This document shows positions 9,576 to 16,991 of a DNA stretch of 41,284 bases, piece after piece. The position numbers were made by a program, and so were the translations under genes. Within the stretch, counting starts at the first letter, position 1. The number at the start of each line of letters is the position of its first letter. The stretch covers positions 1 to 41,284 of IMG/VR virus record IMGVR_UViG_3300042400_001078. The stretch is one strand, 5' to 3'. A model generated the notes under the pieces. That model saw only the letters and a program-made list of their open reading frames with translations, searched no databases and was not told the origin of the DNA. The DNA comes from a virus.

Positions 9576-9576
9576 T

Positions 9577-9828
9577 TTAATGAAATTTAAACCCTAGTTT
9601 ATTGCTTAGGTGAGTTTTTAAATCACTTATACTCATAGCTATATAATATTTGTGAGTACCAAATATTATCATAGTCTTATTTTCTACTTGCTTTCCTGAA
9701 TCTTCATAGGTACGATACGTTCCACCTCTAACGTGGTCTAGTGGAATATTTGATAGCTTTTCTTTAGAGATGTTGTTGGCATCCCTATGGAAAGTCTTTA
9801 GTTCTATAAATTCGTTATTGTTTTCCAT
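9577..9828 (-). CDS. Unknown small protein (83 aa)
   Basis: This is a charged protein starting MENNNEFIELKTFHRDANNI. Its middle (TMIIFGTHKYYIAMSISDL) looks like a small alpha/beta fold. Its start overlaps the end of the preceding gene by 14 bases, consistent with coupled translation in the structural operon. No family is recognised. Confidence 0.6.
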   Translation of the reverse strand: MENNNEFIELKTFHRDANNISKEKLSNIPLDHVRGGTYRTYEDSGKQVENKTMIIFGTHKYYIAMSISDLKTHLSNKLGFKFH

Positions 9829-10435
9829 CTACAAAAATATTTAAGAATGATAAATCTGTTGGCACATTCAAGTCGCTAAGTTCTTCATCAGTGAAAAGAA
9901 TAACTTTTATTTCAATCGGAGTTCCTTGAAGTGACTTCATTTTTTCTACATACTCATCCTCTCTTGTGATGTCTTTTTGCAAGTATTTCATTACTTCGCC
10001 CTCTTTTGGAAAGTATTGCTCACTATCAGCATTTACTAAAATCATACCTTGTGGAGTAGATTTTGCTCTAAATGTACCACCTGCAAGTCTTTTTTCTTCT
10101 CCCTCGCCCTCATATACTTTTTCAGTAGTAACTTGATTCCACCAAACTGGCGTTTCGTCTTCTACTACGATAAATTCATCCACTAGTTCTCTTTCTTTCT
10201 TGATGTATGCATTTGCATTTAATTCAAGAATTTGAATGTTTTTCTGCAATTTTCTTGCAGTACTAGATTTCATACTTCGGTTCATATTTGAGAAATCTAT
10301 TATGTTCTCTCTAATACTTCCTAGTAAATCTCTAGGTAAGACCATTAAATCAACCTGTGTTGGTTCACTTTGTCTTTTTCCCATTTCCACTACCTTTCCT
10401 TTTGCTTTTACTTTTGTACTTTTTAACTCTTCCAT
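9815..10435 (-). CDS. Conserved-looking unknown protein of the structural operon (206 aa)
   Basis: The N-terminus is lysine-rich (EELKSTKVKAKGKVVEMGKR), followed by a helical part with KSSTARKLQKNIQILELNANAYI and an acidic C-terminal half with a beta pattern. It opens the operon that leads to terS/terL/portal. It could be a head-assembly or regulatory protein, but no motif points to a function. The ATG start is preceded by an A-rich leader, usual for this genome. Confidence 0.6.
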   Translation of the reverse strand: MEELKSTKVKAKGKVVEMGKRQSEPTQVDLMVLPRDLLGSIRENIIDFSNMNRSMKSSTARKLQKNIQILELNANAYIKKERELVDEFIVVEDETPVWWNQVTTEKVYEGEGEEKRLAGGTFRAKSTPQGMILVNADSEQYFPKEGEVMKYLQKDITREDEYVEKMKSLQGTPIEIKVILFTDEELSDLNVPTDLSFLNIFVDGKQ

Positions 10436-10631
10436 GTTTTAACTTATTTTTGTTTTTAAATATATTATTAATTCTAATTCTCTCTAATCTGTAGAACAAA
10501 ACGTATTCAATGCAAGATAAGATAAAATTATATTTGTATTCATAAAGATTAAAATGTCTTTTGACTTTAGCCTTTATAGAAGACTTTATAATTTTTTTCT
10601 TTAATTCACTATCACTTACGTTTGTTGGCAA
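10365..10631 (-). CDS. Doubtful small basic ORF in the leader of the structural operon
   Basis: An 88-residue frame, strongly basic, has TTG as its only possible start. That TTG lies inside the TAGTTTTG promoter-like motif, and the frame overlaps the next gene by 71 bases. The first 60 residues look protein-like (SELKKKIIKSSIKAKVKRHF). Either it is a small real gene with a leaderless TTG start, or this stretch is an untranslated leader of about 190 bases. I lean slightly to the latter. Confidence 0.3.
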   Translation of the reverse strand: MPTNVSDSELKKKIIKSSIKAKVKRHFNLYEYKYNFILSCIEYVLFYRLERIRINNIFKNKNKLKHGRVKKYKSKSKRKGSGNGKKTK

Positions 10632-10636
10632 AACTA
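10629..10636 (-). promoter_or_regulatory. Candidate -7 promoter element (TAGTTTTG) of the structural operon
   Basis: The motif matches the Bacteroidota consensus TAnnTTTG. It lies on the minus strand upstream of the gene group leading to terL and portal. A start site about 7 bases downstream would give a leader of roughly 190 bases. Confidence 0.4.
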
Positions 10637-10646
10637 CTAATTTTAT

Positions 10647-11090
10647 TTAACTATGCAAAATTAATTTATTTATTCCTAAAACAATACCTTTATTTTGTAA
10701 AATTTTAAACCTTTCCGTTTCTTCTCCATTAAACAATATTCTAGGATTTATCATAAAGGAGTTAGATGATAGCTTTACAAGGATGTTGGATCTTGATAAA
10801 ATAGATATAACTTGATTAATATATTTCATATTACATTTAGCTGCTATAATGTCTTTTTTATTTTTGTCTATGGATATTACATTGGTATTATATTCAGTAT
10901 ATTGAGCTAATTCAAATAATACTCTATATTGGCCATGAGTAAGAAGTTCTAAATATTCACTACCCTCTGCATAGTACTTAATGAACTTAGCATACTTCAT
11001 AGCTTGTTTAGTAACCCACATTTTGTCTGTTACTTCGCCAGTTTCCTGGTTCACGCTATGCTGAATGAAAATATTTCTTTTTGACCCCAC
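10647..11090 (-). CDS. RepL-like winged-helix replication/regulatory protein (147 aa)
   Basis: The order of segments matches the RepL family of plasmid replication proteins. First comes a short N-terminal strand with NQETGEV, then KFIKYYAEGSEYLELLTHGQYRVLFEL, and then a winged helix with KKDIIAAKCNMKYINQVISI and SRSNILVKLSSNSFMINPRI. 'SFMINPRILFNGEE' corresponds to the RepL wing and the LNPELLxxG-type end. An upstream ATG-like extension exists, but it runs through the terminator hairpin of the gene before it, so the GTG at 11090 (GSKRNIFIQH) is chosen. It may initiate replication or act as a repressor. Confidence 0.6.
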   Translation of the reverse strand: MGSKRNIFIQHSVNQETGEVTDKMWVTKQAMKYAKFIKYYAEGSEYLELLTHGQYRVLFELAQYTEYNTNVISIDKNKKDIIAAKCNMKYINQVISILSRSNILVKLSSNSFMINPRILFNGEETERFKILQNKGIVLGINKLILHS

Positions 11091-11118
11091 TATACTATAA
11101 CTTAGTGCGAATATAGTA

Positions 11119-11156
11119 AAAAATAAAAAAAGCACCACAATAAATTGCAGTGCTTT
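11119..11156 (-). terminator. Rho-independent terminator
   Basis: On the minus strand a 7-bp stem AAAGCAC/GTGCTTT with a 14-nt loop is followed by a U-rich run (TTTTTTTATTTTTT on the minus strand). It lies 58 bases after the stop of the 120-residue gene and would end the leftward metallophosphoesterase operon. Confidence 0.75.
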
Positions 11157-11213
11157 AGTCTAAAATATAAATATATGGAACTGCAAATATACAAAAATAT
11201 TCTTAAATCAAAA

Positions 11214-11576
11214 TTAAAATATTCTATATGTAAAATTACTTGCTACTCGTACGTATCTAAATAATTTATTATCACGTATTATGTACATTGATGCTTCTTT
11301 TTGATATCCGCTATTTTCATATTGTATGTGCAATTCTTTAAGTCCTAAATCTTGCATAGCTTTCCATACTTGCTTCCAACTTCTAGTTAAATCAATATCG
11401 CCATACCACACTACTCTACCTTTAGGAGTGTAAATAAATGAGTTAAATATTATTTCATTGTTTGGGTATGCTTTTCTATATCCACTCTTTGAAAATGAAA
11501 TTATCCTACCTGCGAATAATTTATGCTTCCTAAAAGCAATTAATTCTTTTTCTTTTGTTTTAGCTTTCTGTTCCAT
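11214..11576 (-). CDS. Unknown small basic protein (120 aa)
   Basis: The protein starts MEQKAKTKEKELIAFRKHKL and contains aromatic beta-like segments such as GRVVWYGDIDLTRSWKQVW and a C-terminal RYVRVASNFTYRIF. There is no membrane segment. It is the last gene of a three-gene leftward operon and its start overlaps the preceding gene by 17 bases. No family is recognised. Confidence 0.6.
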   Translation of the reverse strand: MEQKAKTKEKELIAFRKHKLFAGRIISFSKSGYRKAYPNNEIIFNSFIYTPKGRVVWYGDIDLTRSWKQVWKAMQDLGLKELHIQYENSGYQKEASMYIIRDNKLFRYVRVASNFTYRIF

Positions 11577-11892
11577 TTTCTTCTGTTTTTTCTACATAAA
11601 AAGTTTCATCATAAATCTCATCTACATACCTTTTTGCAATCTTTTTACACTTCTTAATTGTGCGCTCCTTAGTAGCTTGTTGGCTTTTAATCATGGGGTC
11701 GCTTTGCTCAAATAATTCATGTGCCAAAGATATTACTTGCATATTTTCAGTTCGAGTAGGAGCTTCAAATTCAAAATCTATATCTTCTTCCAACTCTTCG
11801 TCAATAACCTCGTCATCTTGATATTTTTTAGTAAATATAAAGTAAGTTAGCCCTAAAACCCAAATAGATAATATTATTAATGATAGTATCAT
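11560..11892 (-). CDS. Single-pass membrane protein (110 aa)
   Basis: Residues 2-20 (ILSLIILSIWVLGLTYFIF) form one membrane helix. A very acidic stretch follows (DDEVIDEELEEDIDFEFE), then a helical basic-acidic tail. The start shares one base with the stop of the metallophosphoesterase gene, so the two are likely coupled. Function is unknown. Confidence 0.65.
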   Translation of the reverse strand: MILSLIILSIWVLGLTYFIFTKKYQDDEVIDEELEEDIDFEFEAPTRTENMQVISLAHELFEQSDPMIKSQQATKERTIKKCKKIAKRYVDEIYDETFYVEKTEENGTES

Positions 11893-12866
11893 TATAGTAC
11901 TTTACCTTTTAATATTCTTTTGTTTTGAACTTCAAAATTGCCTTTAGCATCTATATCTACTATTGCAAAGCCGTGATTCCATTTGTTTATAGGCATATAT
12001 TCAGGATTCAATTCACATAAACATCCTAAACTAAATGTTGTAGTCAATTTGCCCTCCAAATTACTTTCTGAATGTTCACTTGTTTGGTGGTTATGCCCTT
12101 GCATAGCTGATACCTTAGCTTTTAAAAATAAACCCCTTGCAATGTTTACAGGACTAAATACACCTCCTGCAAATTCATGTCCATGCAATACGTTCAAATG
12201 TCCTAATTTTATAATTCTTTTTTCACCAATTATTGTAACATTTTTGGCTCTTTTTTTAATTATTTCTTCAAGTTGAAACTCCTCCACATCAGCTATTTCT
12301 CCTGCTTTTTGCCAAAGGAAATGATTATATCTTTCTTCATGGTTCCCAATTTTTAAGTAAATTTTGCATTTATAGATATTGTTAAGTATATCCATAAATT
12401 CTTCAAATGCTTTTAACTCCTCTGCAAAATTTCTTTTCTTTGGGTCTTTGCAATACCTACTTAATCCAAAGAAATCTAGGACATCACCATTAAGTAAAAT
12501 AGCATCTATCTTCATTTTCTTCGTATAGTCAAATACAGCAGTTAATGCACTAATAGAGTGATATGGAATATGAATATCTGAAAGTACTAATACTTTACTA
12601 GCTTTGATAACAAATGGAGTAAAACTTGTTTCATCTGACGCAGGAAGTTTATAAGGATTCATTGGTTTAGGTGCAGTTTTATTTTCGGCATCCATCTTAA
12701 CAACTCGCTTACCCATATTTCCTGTTATGCCTCTAATTATGCTTCTAGTAGCTTCTATGCTCTCAAACATTAACGGATTATCTTTGACTATAATCCTAGC
12801 TAATTTAGCGTTTGGAAAATTTGGAAATTTCTTTAAATAAGTTCTACATATATCTGTTTTTGTCAT
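11892..12866 (-). CDS. Calcineurin-like metallophosphoesterase with N-terminal DNA-binding-like region (324 aa)
   Basis: All signature motifs of the two-metal phosphoesterase fold are present in order: SDIH (96-99), NGDVLD (126-131), GNHEE (174-178), HGHE (228-231) and GHNH (257-260). The first 55 residues (YLKKFPNFPNAKLARIIVKD, SIEATRSIIRG) resemble a helical segment often found before this domain in Bacteroidota phage proteins. The substrate is unknown; a DNA- or nucleotide-processing role is likely because of the replication-phage context. It is the first gene of its operon, behind a TATATTTG promoter. Confidence 0.8.
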   Translation of the reverse strand: MTKTDICRTYLKKFPNFPNAKLARIIVKDNPLMFESIEATRSIIRGITGNMGKRVVKMDAENKTAPKPMNPYKLPASDETSFTPFVIKASKVLVLSDIHIPYHSISALTAVFDYTKKMKIDAILLNGDVLDFFGLSRYCKDPKKRNFAEELKAFEEFMDILNNIYKCKIYLKIGNHEERYNHFLWQKAGEIADVEEFQLEEIIKKRAKNVTIIGEKRIIKLGHLNVLHGHEFAGGVFSPVNIARGLFLKAKVSAMQGHNHQTSEHSESNLEGKLTTTFSLGCLCELNPEYMPINKWNHGFAIVDIDAKGNFEVQNKRILKGKVL

Positions 12867-12887
12867 TTTTTTTGACTATTGGTTTCG

Positions 12888-12895
12888 CAAATATA
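12888..12895 (-). promoter_or_regulatory. Bacteroidota-type promoter element TATATTTG for the phosphoesterase operon
   Basis: On the minus strand TATATTTG matches TAnnTTTG exactly and lies 22 bases before the ATG of the metallophosphoesterase. A second copy of the same element points the other way about 100 bases to the right, making a divergent promoter pair. Confidence 0.6.
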
Positions 12896-12920
12896 AACAT
12901 TATTTATTAAAAACAAAATA

Positions 12921-12940
12921 GGGAGTAATAAAATACTCCC
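12921..12940 (-). terminator. Hairpin between divergent promoters, probable leftward terminator
   Basis: The stem GGGAGTA/TACTCCC (7 bp, 6-nt loop) is followed on the minus strand by TATTTTGTTTTT. It would stop leftward transcription that has run antisense through the lysis island from the early operon. That would insulate the phosphoesterase promoter. Confidence 0.55.
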
Positions 12941-12989
12941 CATTAACCAAAACAATAAAAATGAACGTGTAAATATAATAATTAATATT

Positions 12990-12997
12990 TATATTTG
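12990..12997 (+). promoter_or_regulatory. Bacteroidota-type promoter element TATATTTG for the lysis island
   Basis: This is an exact match to TAnnTTTG on the plus strand upstream of the four-gene rightward island that ends in the endolysin. The expected start site, about 7 bases downstream, favours the internal ATG of the first gene over upstream TTG/GTG starts. Confidence 0.6.
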
Positions 12998-13037
12998 CTT
13001 GGTGAAAATTATAAAGATAAAATACTTTAAAACTGGT

Positions 13038-13271
13038 ATGCTTAACAAATTAGATTCAGTTGAATTATTTAACGGAATAAGCACTATTTATAACTCATAC
13101 GATAGGATTTATTTAAAATTGAATAATAGTCAATGCAGTATTGAATTTATAAAGTACTTGTATCACTACTTATGGAGCGAATATGGAATAGATGAGGTTA
13201 TGAATAAAATAATAGTAGAAGATAGCAAAGTAATGAGTAAAATAGAAGTAATCGGTAGTATTTACGCTTAA
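13038..13271 (+). CDS. Unknown small protein of the lysis island (77 aa)
   Basis: The protein starts MLNKLDSVELFNGISTIYNS and contains YLYHYLWSEYGIDEVMNKII. The frame is open upstream to a TTG/GTG, but those starts fall at or before the predicted transcription start, so the ATG is chosen. It is the first gene of the rightward island. No family is recognised. Confidence 0.45.
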   Translation: MLNKLDSVELFNGISTIYNSYDRIYLKLNNSQCSIEFIKYLYHYLWSEYGIDEVMNKIIVEDSKVMSKIEVIGSIYA

Positions 13272-13281
13272 ATTATATAAA

Positions 13282-13476
13282 ATGAAAATATATAAAATTT
13301 ACTTTGAAATTTTTGGCAAAAAGATGAAGTACGAAGTAGAAGCTGAAAGCAAAAATGATGCTATAAATAAGTTGAAAAACAAGATAAACATTATAAAAAT
13401 TAATGAGGGAGTAAATGAGGGAGTAAATGATGATGATGTACTTGATAATTTAAAGAATATGTTTGGAATGAAGTAA
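13282..13476 (+). CDS. Unknown small protein with a short tandem repeat (64 aa)
   Basis: The protein starts MKIYKIYFEIFGKKMKYEVE and looks like a small beta-alpha fold. The DNA around 13404-13429 repeats GAGGGAGTAAAT twice, giving NEGVNEGVNDDD, a spot where slippage could change length. It lies 10 bases after the preceding gene. Function is unknown. Confidence 0.5.
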   Translation: MKIYKIYFEIFGKKMKYEVEAESKNDAINKLKNKINIIKINEGVNEGVNDDDVLDNLKNMFGMK

Positions 13477-13479
13477 AAT

Positions 13480-13632
13480 ATGAAAAAAAGAACTAAAAAA
13501 GAAATTGAAAAGGATATTGCAACGTACATGCAATTAATTATTATATTTGAAAATCAAAAGGACTTTGAAGCAAAAGGACGTTCGCAGTTGAATTTACAAA
13601 AATTAAAAATAGAATTACAATCATGCAAATAA
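13480..13632 (+). CDS. Small basic protein overlapping the endolysin start (50 aa)
   Basis: The protein starts MKKRTKKEIEKDIATYMQLI and is mostly helical and charged. Its last ten bases contain the ATG of the endolysin gene, in a different frame, which suggests translational coupling. It may help control endolysin expression; nothing in its sequence names a family. Confidence 0.5.
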   Translation: MKKRTKKEIEKDIATYMQLIIIFENQKDFEAKGRSQLNLQKLKIELQSCK

Positions 13633-14219
13633 AAGAAAATCTTTTAAAAGCTGGATATAAAATAAGTGATGAACTAGAAAGCGCAATTTCAAAAACTTTT
13701 GAAACTTACAAAGTAAACACTAGATTAAAACAAGTGCATTTCTTAGCACAAATAATCCATGAAAGTCAAGCATTAAAAAGAGTAGAAGAAAATCTAAATT
13801 ACTCCGCAGATAGATTACTTGTTGTTTTTCCAAAGTATTTTAATAGTACTACTGCAAAGCAATATCAAAGGAATAGCACTGCAATAGGTAGCAGAGTTTA
13901 TGCCAATAGAATGGGCAATGGTGCAGAAACTAGCATGGATGGATATACATATCGAGGTCGTGGATTTATAATGAATACAGGCAAAAGTCAATATGAATTA
14001 CTTACTAAGGAATTTGGAGTGGATTTTGTAAGCAATCCAGACTTATTGAAACAACTACCTTACTCAATGCTAAGTGCAGGGTTTTATTGGTATAGAAATA
14101 ACCTAAATATCTTAGCAGAACAAGATAAAATAAAAGAAATAACCAAAAGAATTAATGGTGGCTATATTGGACTTGATGATAGGATAAAAATATTGAATAA
14201 GTTAAAGAAAGTTTTTTAA
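13623..14219 (+). CDS. GH19 endolysin (198 aa)
   Basis: This enzyme cleaves the glycan chains of peptidoglycan at the end of infection. Key motifs of the glycoside hydrolase 19 family are HFLAQIIHES with catalytic Glu47, VEENLNYSADRLL with the second acid at Glu56, the FPKYF segment, ANRMGNG, GYTYRGRGFIMNTGKSQY, and NPDLL before a C-terminal KRINGGYIGLDDR. No signal peptide or wall-binding domain is visible, so export must depend on a holin. The likely holin lies about 11 kb away with the tail fibres. Confidence 0.9.
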   Translation: MQIKENLLKAGYKISDELESAISKTFETYKVNTRLKQVHFLAQIIHESQALKRVEENLNYSADRLLVVFPKYFNSTTAKQYQRNSTAIGSRVYANRMGNGAETSMDGYTYRGRGFIMNTGKSQYELLTKEFGVDFVSNPDLLKQLPYSMLSAGFYWYRNNLNILAEQDKIKEITKRINGGYIGLDDRIKILNKLKKVF

Positions 14220-14397
14220 GTCAAAAACTTGACATTTGATACTTATGAATAATTTATAGTGCAACTTATCGAGCAGGTTATAGTGTTGATTATTACTTAC
14301 TATATTTACCTTTATGTAGATATTAATCATCATTGTAGAATTTATAACCTATATATGAGTATTTTATCCTACAATTCGCAATTCGCGAATCACGAAT
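14220..14397. other. Convergent intergenic region with long inverted repeats
   Basis: The region separates the endolysin from the leftward early operon. AGGTTATA near 14275 pairs with TATAACCT near 14343, enclosing partly paired TTGATTATTAC / GTAGATATTAATCATC. Near the right end ATTCGcAATTCGCGAATcACGAAT is an imperfect palindrome. They may act as a terminator for both strands, though no clear U-tract is seen. Confidence 0.4.
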
Positions 14398-14601
14398 TTA
14401 CTTTTTAAAAAATTCATGCAACACTTTCACATCTCCCAAATTTTCCAGCTTTTGCGCTTCTAAATTTAACTTATGCAAATTTATAACTTGATTGCTCAAT
14501 CTACAAATTTCTTTTGATTTTAACACCTCTGTATCTAAATTCTTTTCAGATTCAATTTTCTTTATTTGCCCTAATAAGGCTTTATTTAGTTCATTTAACA
14601 T
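14398..14601 (-). CDS. Small helical protein (67 aa)
   Basis: The protein starts MLNELNKALLGQIKKIESEK and is probably a single long amphipathic helix pair. Its start overlaps the end of the preceding gene by 11 bases. It is the last gene of the long leftward early operon. Function is unknown. Confidence 0.5.
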   Translation of the reverse strand: MLNELNKALLGQIKKIESEKNLDTEVLKSKEICRLSNQVINLHKLNLEAQKLENLGDVKVLHEFFKK

Positions 14602-14845
14602 ATCTACTTAGTTTTATAATATTTCTTTGAATTTCGATTAGTTCTGGAGTTATTTCAGAGCGTTTGTATCCTTTTCTATTCACTAGCACTTCCTTAATGT
14701 AAATATCGTGCAATTCTTTTTGATATTTAGCTCTAAAATGGACTTTACTTGCATATACTAAGTCTGGATTTTTAGCTCTCCATTCCTTTTGCTTTGCTTT
14801 TATTCGTTCTTTATTAGCTTGGTAGTATAGTTGCCTCTTGTTCAT
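14591..14845 (-). CDS. Small basic phage protein with NKERIKAKQKEWRAKNPD motif (84 aa)
   Basis: The N-terminus YYQANKERIKAKQKEWRAKN is a helical segment often found at the start of phage HNH nucleases and related small proteins, where it probably binds DNA. No HNH residues follow, so this is a stand-alone domain or a truncated relative. It overlaps the DnaA-like gene by 32 bases. Confidence 0.55.
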   Translation of the reverse strand: MNKRQLYYQANKERIKAKQKEWRAKNPDLVYASKVHFRAKYQKELHDIYIKEVLVNRKGYKRSEITPELIEIQRNIIKLSRYVK

Positions 14846-15485
14846 TACTTTTAATCATTTCAAGTACATTTTCATAAGTAGATTTTTCAACACCAGTCAT
14901 TCTTTTGATTTCAGCATCTTTTGTATTTAGATTTTTGATGTACTGAATTTTATCCATAATATCATACTTTAAATTATCAATAGGAAATGCTACAATGGGT
15001 TTTTGTATTTCAGTATTTTCATCTACTTGTATTTGTTCTTGTCCTATATAAGCATTGAATTTTTCTAAGATATTCAAATAATGCAAGTACCCAGTATCTT
15101 TTAAATCTAATAATACTTCTATTTGATTACAGGCATGAATAACAGTAGAGTGGTCGCGTCTTCCAAACATTTTACCAATAGCATAAAGCGTTCCTGCTCT
15201 ATTTATTTTTAGTATGTACATTGCAATATGTCTAGCTAATACTATATGCCTTAGCCTTGTTTTACCTTTTATTTCATCAATAGTGCAATTAAATTCTAAA
15301 CAACATAAATGAATAAGGTAGTCTATATGTTGTTCAAACACTAATATATCTGGACTTAATTTGTTATTGAATACTAAGTGTACATCATTTATAAAGTGGT
15401 CTATATTATATTCTTGTCCATTCTTGCGACCTCTGATAAGCCATTCTCCTATCATTTTAACTTGTGAGTAATTTTCTTGTTTCAT
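14814..15485 (-). CDS. Stand-alone DnaA domain IV (DnaA-box binding) protein (223 aa)
   Basis: Residues of about 58-125 carry the DnaA C-terminal DNA-binding domain. CLEFNCTIDEIKGKTRLRHI, VLARHIAMYIL, and the signature GKMFGRRDHSTVIHACNQIE (105-124) match the family pattern in which the DHSTV helix contacts the DnaA box. The AAA+ ATPase domain of DnaA is absent. The remaining C-terminal 100 residues are unknown. Such proteins could bind host or phage DnaA boxes without the ATP switch; two perfect DnaA boxes lie in the 27-28.7 kb control region. Confidence 0.85.
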   Translation of the reverse strand: MKQENYSQVKMIGEWLIRGRKNGQEYNIDHFINDVHLVFNNKLSPDILVFEQHIDYLIHLCCLEFNCTIDEIKGKTRLRHIVLARHIAMYILKINRAGTLYAIGKMFGRRDHSTVIHACNQIEVLLDLKDTGYLHYLNILEKFNAYIGQEQIQVDENTEIQKPIVAFPIDNLKYDIMDKIQYIKNLNTKDAEIKRMTGVEKSTYENVLEMIKSNEQEATILPS

Positions 15486-15714
15486 TTTTGTTTATTTTAA
15501 AATATTTAATAATTTCTTGTATTTCTGGAGTGTCAAGTAAATGAGAATTATCTTTGCAGATGTCCTTAATTACTTGTTCTATTGAGTTACTTGTTTGTTC
15601 TTTTTGCCATTCAGCACCAACTTTGATACATTGTTCAACTAATCCATCTTCACTTCTTTCAATCATGTCTACATATTTTTTAGAAAATATTTCTAATTTT
15701 CGTTTATCTATCAT
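15457..15714 (-). CDS. Unknown small protein (85 aa)
   Basis: The protein starts MIDKRKLEIFSKKYVDMIER, is acidic-helical in the middle, and ends with KINKNETRKLLTS. It overlaps the following DnaA-like gene by 29 bases and the preceding gene by 4. No family is recognised. Confidence 0.55.
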   Translation of the reverse strand: MIDKRKLEIFSKKYVDMIERSEDGLVEQCIKVGAEWQKEQTSNSIEQVIKDICKDNSHLLDTPEIQEIIKYFKINKNETRKLLTS

Positions 15715-15896
15715 TTTCTTTTTATTTTTAGTTTAGTTTTTTTAGTTAGTTCATCATAAATTGATTCAAAGAATAAATTTGAAGTCTTAAATAATTGTCT
15801 ATTTGATGGAATATTCCATTTTTCGTGCATTTTTTCTAAAAACTTAATTCTATTCGTTTTGAGCCTTTGCTCATATTTTACTATTTTACTTTTCAT
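15711..15896 (-). CDS. Small basic protein (61 aa)
   Basis: The protein starts MKSKIVKYEQRLKTNRIKFL and ends LTKKTKLKIKRK, so it is strongly basic and may bind nucleic acid. It has 4-base and 11-base overlaps with its neighbours, typical of this operon. Function is unknown. Confidence 0.5.
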   Translation of the reverse strand: MKSKIVKYEQRLKTNRIKFLEKMHEKWNIPSNRQLFKTSNLFFESIYDELTKKTKLKIKRK

Positions 15897-16155
15897 TTCC
15901 TATCAATTTATTATAGGTTTTTAAAGCATCTTTTCTTTTCATCAACTGATGTTGTACGTATGAATAAGCTCTACCATGCTTATTTTTAGCAGTTATCATA
16001 GTAGAATTTAACTGAATACCATACTTAGTAGTTAAATTGCTTATTCTTGAACGGAAACCCCACATATAAGGTAAATCTGCATTGCTTATACTTTTCTTTG
16101 TGAGCAGTTCATAAAGCACCTCTGTTAGTGCAGTTGTTGGTTTTGCTAGTTTCAT
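15886..16155 (-). CDS. Small helix-turn-helix-like protein (89 aa)
   Basis: The stretch KKSISNADLPYMWGFRSRIS followed by NLTTKYGIQL resembles the small winged-helix domain in phage proteins that read 'isNadL...~RIS~LR..yGI.I'. The gene lies 2 bases after the recombinase gene in the same transcript, so it may regulate or assist recombination. DNA binding is inferred from pattern only. Confidence 0.5.
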   Translation of the reverse strand: MKLAKPTTALTEVLYELLTKKSISNADLPYMWGFRSRISNLTTKYGIQLNSTMITAKNKHGRAYSYVQHQLMKRKDALKTYNKLIGNEK

Positions 16156-16157
16156 TT

Positions 16158-16991
16158 TTATATGTTTATATTGTTTAATGGTGAGTTTATTTTACTTATA
16201 ATATTTGTAGATACATGAGTATATAATTGGGTTGTTTTTATTGAGTTATGTCCAAGTTCCTTTTGTATGATTCTTAAATCTGTTCCTTGCTCTAATAATG
16301 CAGTAGCGTGTGAGTGTCTGAATTTATGAGGACTTACTGGACTTTTTATGTTTGCTTTTTCTTTAAATGATTTTAAAAACAAACCAACACTTCTTTTGCT
16401 ATATTGAGTATGTGATAAATCATTTTCAAACAACCATATTTTAGTTTTATATTCTCTCCAATAATTTGTTATTAATTGAAGTAGGCTATCATTTAGTGGC
16501 ACAAATCTTTCTTTATTCCCCTTGCCTATTATTCTAATAGTCTTTTCATTTCTTCTAATATCACTTAATTTAATGCCTATTAATTCGGATATTCTCACTC
16601 CAGTACCATAGAGAACTGCCATTACACACTTGTGTTTCAAGTTGGAACACACATCAAACATTTTCTGTACATCAATTTGATCTATAATAATAGGTAATCT
16701 TCTTTCTTTTTGAGGAAAAGGAACTCTATCTATTTTATTAGGCATATTCACGGTTAGCTTGTAAAATGCTTTTATTGCACATAAGTTTGCTCTACGAGTA
16801 TTTATAGTTTTAAAAGAAAGCAAATATAATTTAATAGAATCAGTACTTATTGATTTAGGCTCTTTTTCATTTTTAAAATGTTGTAAAAAATTAACAACAC
16901 AAGAAAAATAATTATTTCTAGTTTGCAAAGAATTAGAATATTTTAACTCTAAATCAATTCTAAATTTATTTTGATACTTTAGAAAATCCAT
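16158..16991 (-). CDS. Tyrosine recombinase (XerC/D-like) next to the cassette array (277 aa)
   Basis: The protein has a SAM-like N-terminal core-binding domain (about 1-90) and a catalytic domain with the full set R133 (GTGVRISEL), K157 (IIGKGNKER), H222 and R225 (SPHKFRHSHAT), H248 (LGHNS) and Y257 (QLYTHV). It ends INSPLNNI, reminiscent of the SPLD tail of integron integrases. The extra segment that marks IntI proteins between the Lys and HxxR motifs is not present. Its ATG lies 52 bases from the first cassette core site, and the gene diverges from the cassettes in the way intI does. It could serve phage integration, cassette recombination, or both. Confidence 0.88.
   Translation of the reverse strand: MDFLKYQNKFRIDLELKYSNSLQTRNNYFSCVVNFLQHFKNEKEPKSISTDSIKLYLLSFKTINTRRANLCAIKAFYKLTVNMPNKIDRVPFPQKERRLPIIIDQIDVQKMFDVCSNLKHKCVMAVLYGTGVRISELIGIKLSDIRRNEKTIRIIGKGNKERFVPLNDSLLQLITNYWREYKTKIWLFENDLSHTQYSKRSVGLFLKSFKEKANIKSPVSPHKFRHSHATALLEQGTDLRIIQKELGHNSIKTTQLYTHVSTNIISKINSPLNNINI

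Noticed and set aside
10647-11138. RepL-like protein starting further upstream with a hydrophobic N-terminus
   Set aside because: The extra residues are encoded by the terminator hairpin and promoter-like DNA of the upstream gene; the GTG at 11090 gives the length and layout expected for the family.
16158-16991. Naming the recombinase IntI
   Set aside because: The catalytic residues and C-terminal SPLN are compatible, but the IntI-specific segment between the Lys and HxxR motifs is absent, so the protein is only called a XerC/D-like tyrosine recombinase next to an integron-like array.
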